Of a stretch of 64,000 nucleotides of DNA, positions 62,615-64,000 are shown one piece after another; within the stretch, counting starts at the first letter, position 1; each line of letters opens with the position of its first letter. The position numbers were made by a program, and so were the translations under genes. The stretch spans positions 1-64,000 of the forward strand of contig NZ_VOOR01000021.1 in NCBI RefSeq assembly GCF_007993045.1. The letters are read 5' to 3'. The DNA comes from Phaeodactylibacter luteus (GTDB lineage: Bacteria > Bacteroidota > Bacteroidia > Chitinophagales > Saprospiraceae). The notes beneath the pieces are model-generated. The model was not told the origin of the DNA and ran no database searches. It worked only from the letters and a program-made list of their open reading frames with translations.

Positions 62615-64000
62615 ATGAAAAATAACAATAACGGTGTTTGGATCGGTGTAGAGCAACTGCAGAATGACCCAAGCTACCAAGAAGCAAACAAAAACGAATT
62701 CGCCGAGCTCCCTGTCGTAGATAGCCTTTCCAACGAGAATACTCTTGGTGCCGAGGCTAGCCGACGTGATTTCCTGAAGTACCTTGGCTTTGGCTTGGGC
62801 GCAGCTACTTTGGCTGCGAGCTGTGAAATCCCTGTAAAACGGGCGATCCCTTATGTTGTCAAGCCAGACGAGATCGTCCCTGGCGTGGCCACTTACTATG
62901 CTTCTTCTTTTGTGCAGGGCGGGGATTATTGCTCCATCCTGGTCAAGACCCGCGAGGGGCGCCCAATCAAGATCGAGGGCAATACGCTTTCTGGCATCAC
63001 CAAAGGCGGCACAAGCGCCCGTGCGCAGGCTTTGGTCCTTGGTTTGTACGATACCAACCGCCTCGATGGCCCTTACCGTATTGCAGATGGCAAGATTCAG
63101 CGCTCTGCCAACCGCAACGACCGCGGTCCGTCTTGGGCTGAAATAGATAAGGAGGTGATGGGCAAGCTTTCTGCTTCGTCTAGCATCCGTATTTTGGGCA
63201 ACACCATCATGAGCCCAACGACTAAAAAGGCATTGGCGGACTTCAAAGCGGCTTACCCGAACGCAGAAGTGGTCATGTACGATCCGGTATCAAGCTCTGC
63301 CCTGCTAGAGGCCAATGAGGCTTCTTTCGGTCAGGCTGTTGTGCCTGATTATCATTTCGACAAAGCCAACGTCATCGTCAGCTTTGACGCGGACTTCTTG
63401 GGCACCTGGGTTTCCCCGGTCGAGTTTGCTGCTCAGTATGTCAAGAACCGCAAGGCAAAGAAAGGGGCAAAGATGTCCCGCCACATTCAGGTAGAAAGCC
63501 ACATGAGCCTTACGGGCTCTAATGCGGACAACCGTATTCTGGTTCGCCCCTCTGAGCAGGGCGCAGCGATTGTAGCCCTTTACAACGCTGTGGCTGCAAA
63601 GACAGGCAACGCGGCTGTAAACGGGCCAAAGCTCAGCGGCGATCAGGCTAAAAAATTGCAAAAGGTTGCTGATGAGCTGTACAGCAACCGCGGCGCATCT
63701 TTGATCGTTTCGGGCTCCAACAATAAAGGAGAGCAGATCCTGATCAACGGCATCAACAATATGTTGGGCAACTACGGCAAGACGCTCGATTTTGCGCATG
63801 CATCTATGCAGCGGCAGGGGCGCGACAAAGCGGTTCAGGACCTGATCAGCGACATGAACAACGGCCGGGTAGATGCCCTGTTTGTTATGGACGGTGCTAA
63901 CCCAGCTTTCGATCTGCCCAATAAGGAGCAGTTCGCAGCCGCAGCTTCGAAGGTGAAGCTGAAGGTTTCCTTCTCGACTGTACCGAACGAGACCGTGGCC
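62615..64000 (+). CDS. actB: Alternative complex III subunit ActB (partial)
   Basis: This gene runs off the window; 462 codons are present. The start is ATG at 62615, in a good position after actA. A twin-arginine-type signal is seen as ASRRDFLKYLGFGLGAATLAASC near residues 49-71, which fits the TAT-variant signal of ActB. The rest matches the molybdopterin-oxidoreductase-like domain (GGDYCSILVKTREGRPIKIEGN; RADGRIQR-like IADGKIQRSANRND). In ActB this domain has lost the molybdopterin cofactor and is followed by an iron-sulfur domain, which lies beyond the window. It works with ActA. Confidence 0.9.
   Translation, partial: MKNNNNGVWIGVEQLQNDPSYQEANKNEFAELPVVDSLSNENTLGAEASRRDFLKYLGFGLGAATLAASCEIPVKRAIPYVVKPDEIVPGVATYYASSFVQGGDYCSILVKTREGRPIKIEGNTLSGITKGGTSARAQALVLGLYDTNRLDGPYRIADGKIQRSANRNDRGPSWAEIDKEVMGKLSASSSIRILGNTIMSPTTKKALADFKAAYPNAEVVMYDPVSSSALLEANEASFGQAVVPDYHFDKANVIVSFDADFLGTWVSPVEFAAQYVKNRKAKKGAKMSRHIQVESHMSLTGSNADNRILVRPSEQGAAIVALYNAVAAKTGNAAVNGPKLSGDQAKKLQKVADELYSNRGASLIVSGSNNKGEQILINGINNMLGNYGKTLDFAHASMQRQGRDKAVQDLISDMNNGRVDALFVMDGANPAFDLPNKEQFAAAASKVKLKVSFSTVPNETVA

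Overview
The window is a high-GC chromosomal stretch of a Bacteroidota bacterium, most likely from the Saprospiria (Phaeodactylibacter/Lewinella-like). This placement is inference. It rests on a SusC/SusD pair, type IX secretion (T9SS) C-terminal sorting domains, a GLPGLI-family protein, an alternative complex III operon (actA, actB), -7 promoter boxes of the form TAnnTTTG, and a tmRNA whose tag starts with glycine, as in other Bacteroidota.

Layout. 1-9 kb: a pirin, an RmlD reductase, a VOC protein, a SET protein, an uncharacterised three-gene cluster (two paralogous helical proteins and a 1048-residue envelope protein), and the tmRNA gene on the minus strand. 9-21 kb: fabH, an alanine/saccharopine dehydrogenase-like enzyme, a small secreted peptide, a GLPGLI protein coupled to a TonB-receptor-like barrel, purC, and a large T9SS cargo protein. 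21-36 kb: the 5-oxoprolinase operon pxpABC, a beta-helix lipoprotein, the era operon, a fatty acid hydroxylase, a prolyl oligopeptidase, and several small genes including a DUF4177 gene with no usable start codon. 36-45 kb: a SusC/SusD operon with two accessory lipoproteins and an ELWxxDGT-repeat T9SS protein, but no carbohydrate-active enzymes. 45-57 kb: a MauG-like di-heme peroxidase, a protein with a Cys/Gly/Lys-rich tail, TolC, a heme-binding protein, a VIT-type transporter, aceK, a DUF983 protein, DUF1641 plus sulfide:quinone oxidoreductase, and an outer membrane barrel. 57-64 kb: cysM, ubiD, a START protein, thyA, and the start of the alternative complex III operon, cut by the window end in actB.

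The most unusual feature is a dispersed non-coding repeat (family A, eight copies, about 170-205 bp, all intergenic). The best copies have 20-bp imperfect terminal inverted repeats (consensus GGGCGYRAACCARATTGTCG) and are flanked by 8-bp direct repeats (8/8, 8/8, 7/8 and 6/8 matches). This is the signature of a miniature inverted-repeat transposable element. One copy appears to supply the -33 box of the pxpA promoter; another lies directly before the start-less DUF4177 gene. A second GC-rich repeat (family B, two copies) lies just after the stop codons of era and cysM. A palindrome TTTGA-N7-TCAAA, overlapping a TAnnTTTG box, occurs before both the sulfide:quinone oxidoreductase operon and the alternative complex III operon, which suggests shared control of two respiratory inputs.

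No CRISPR array, tRNA, rRNA, prophage or transposase gene was seen.
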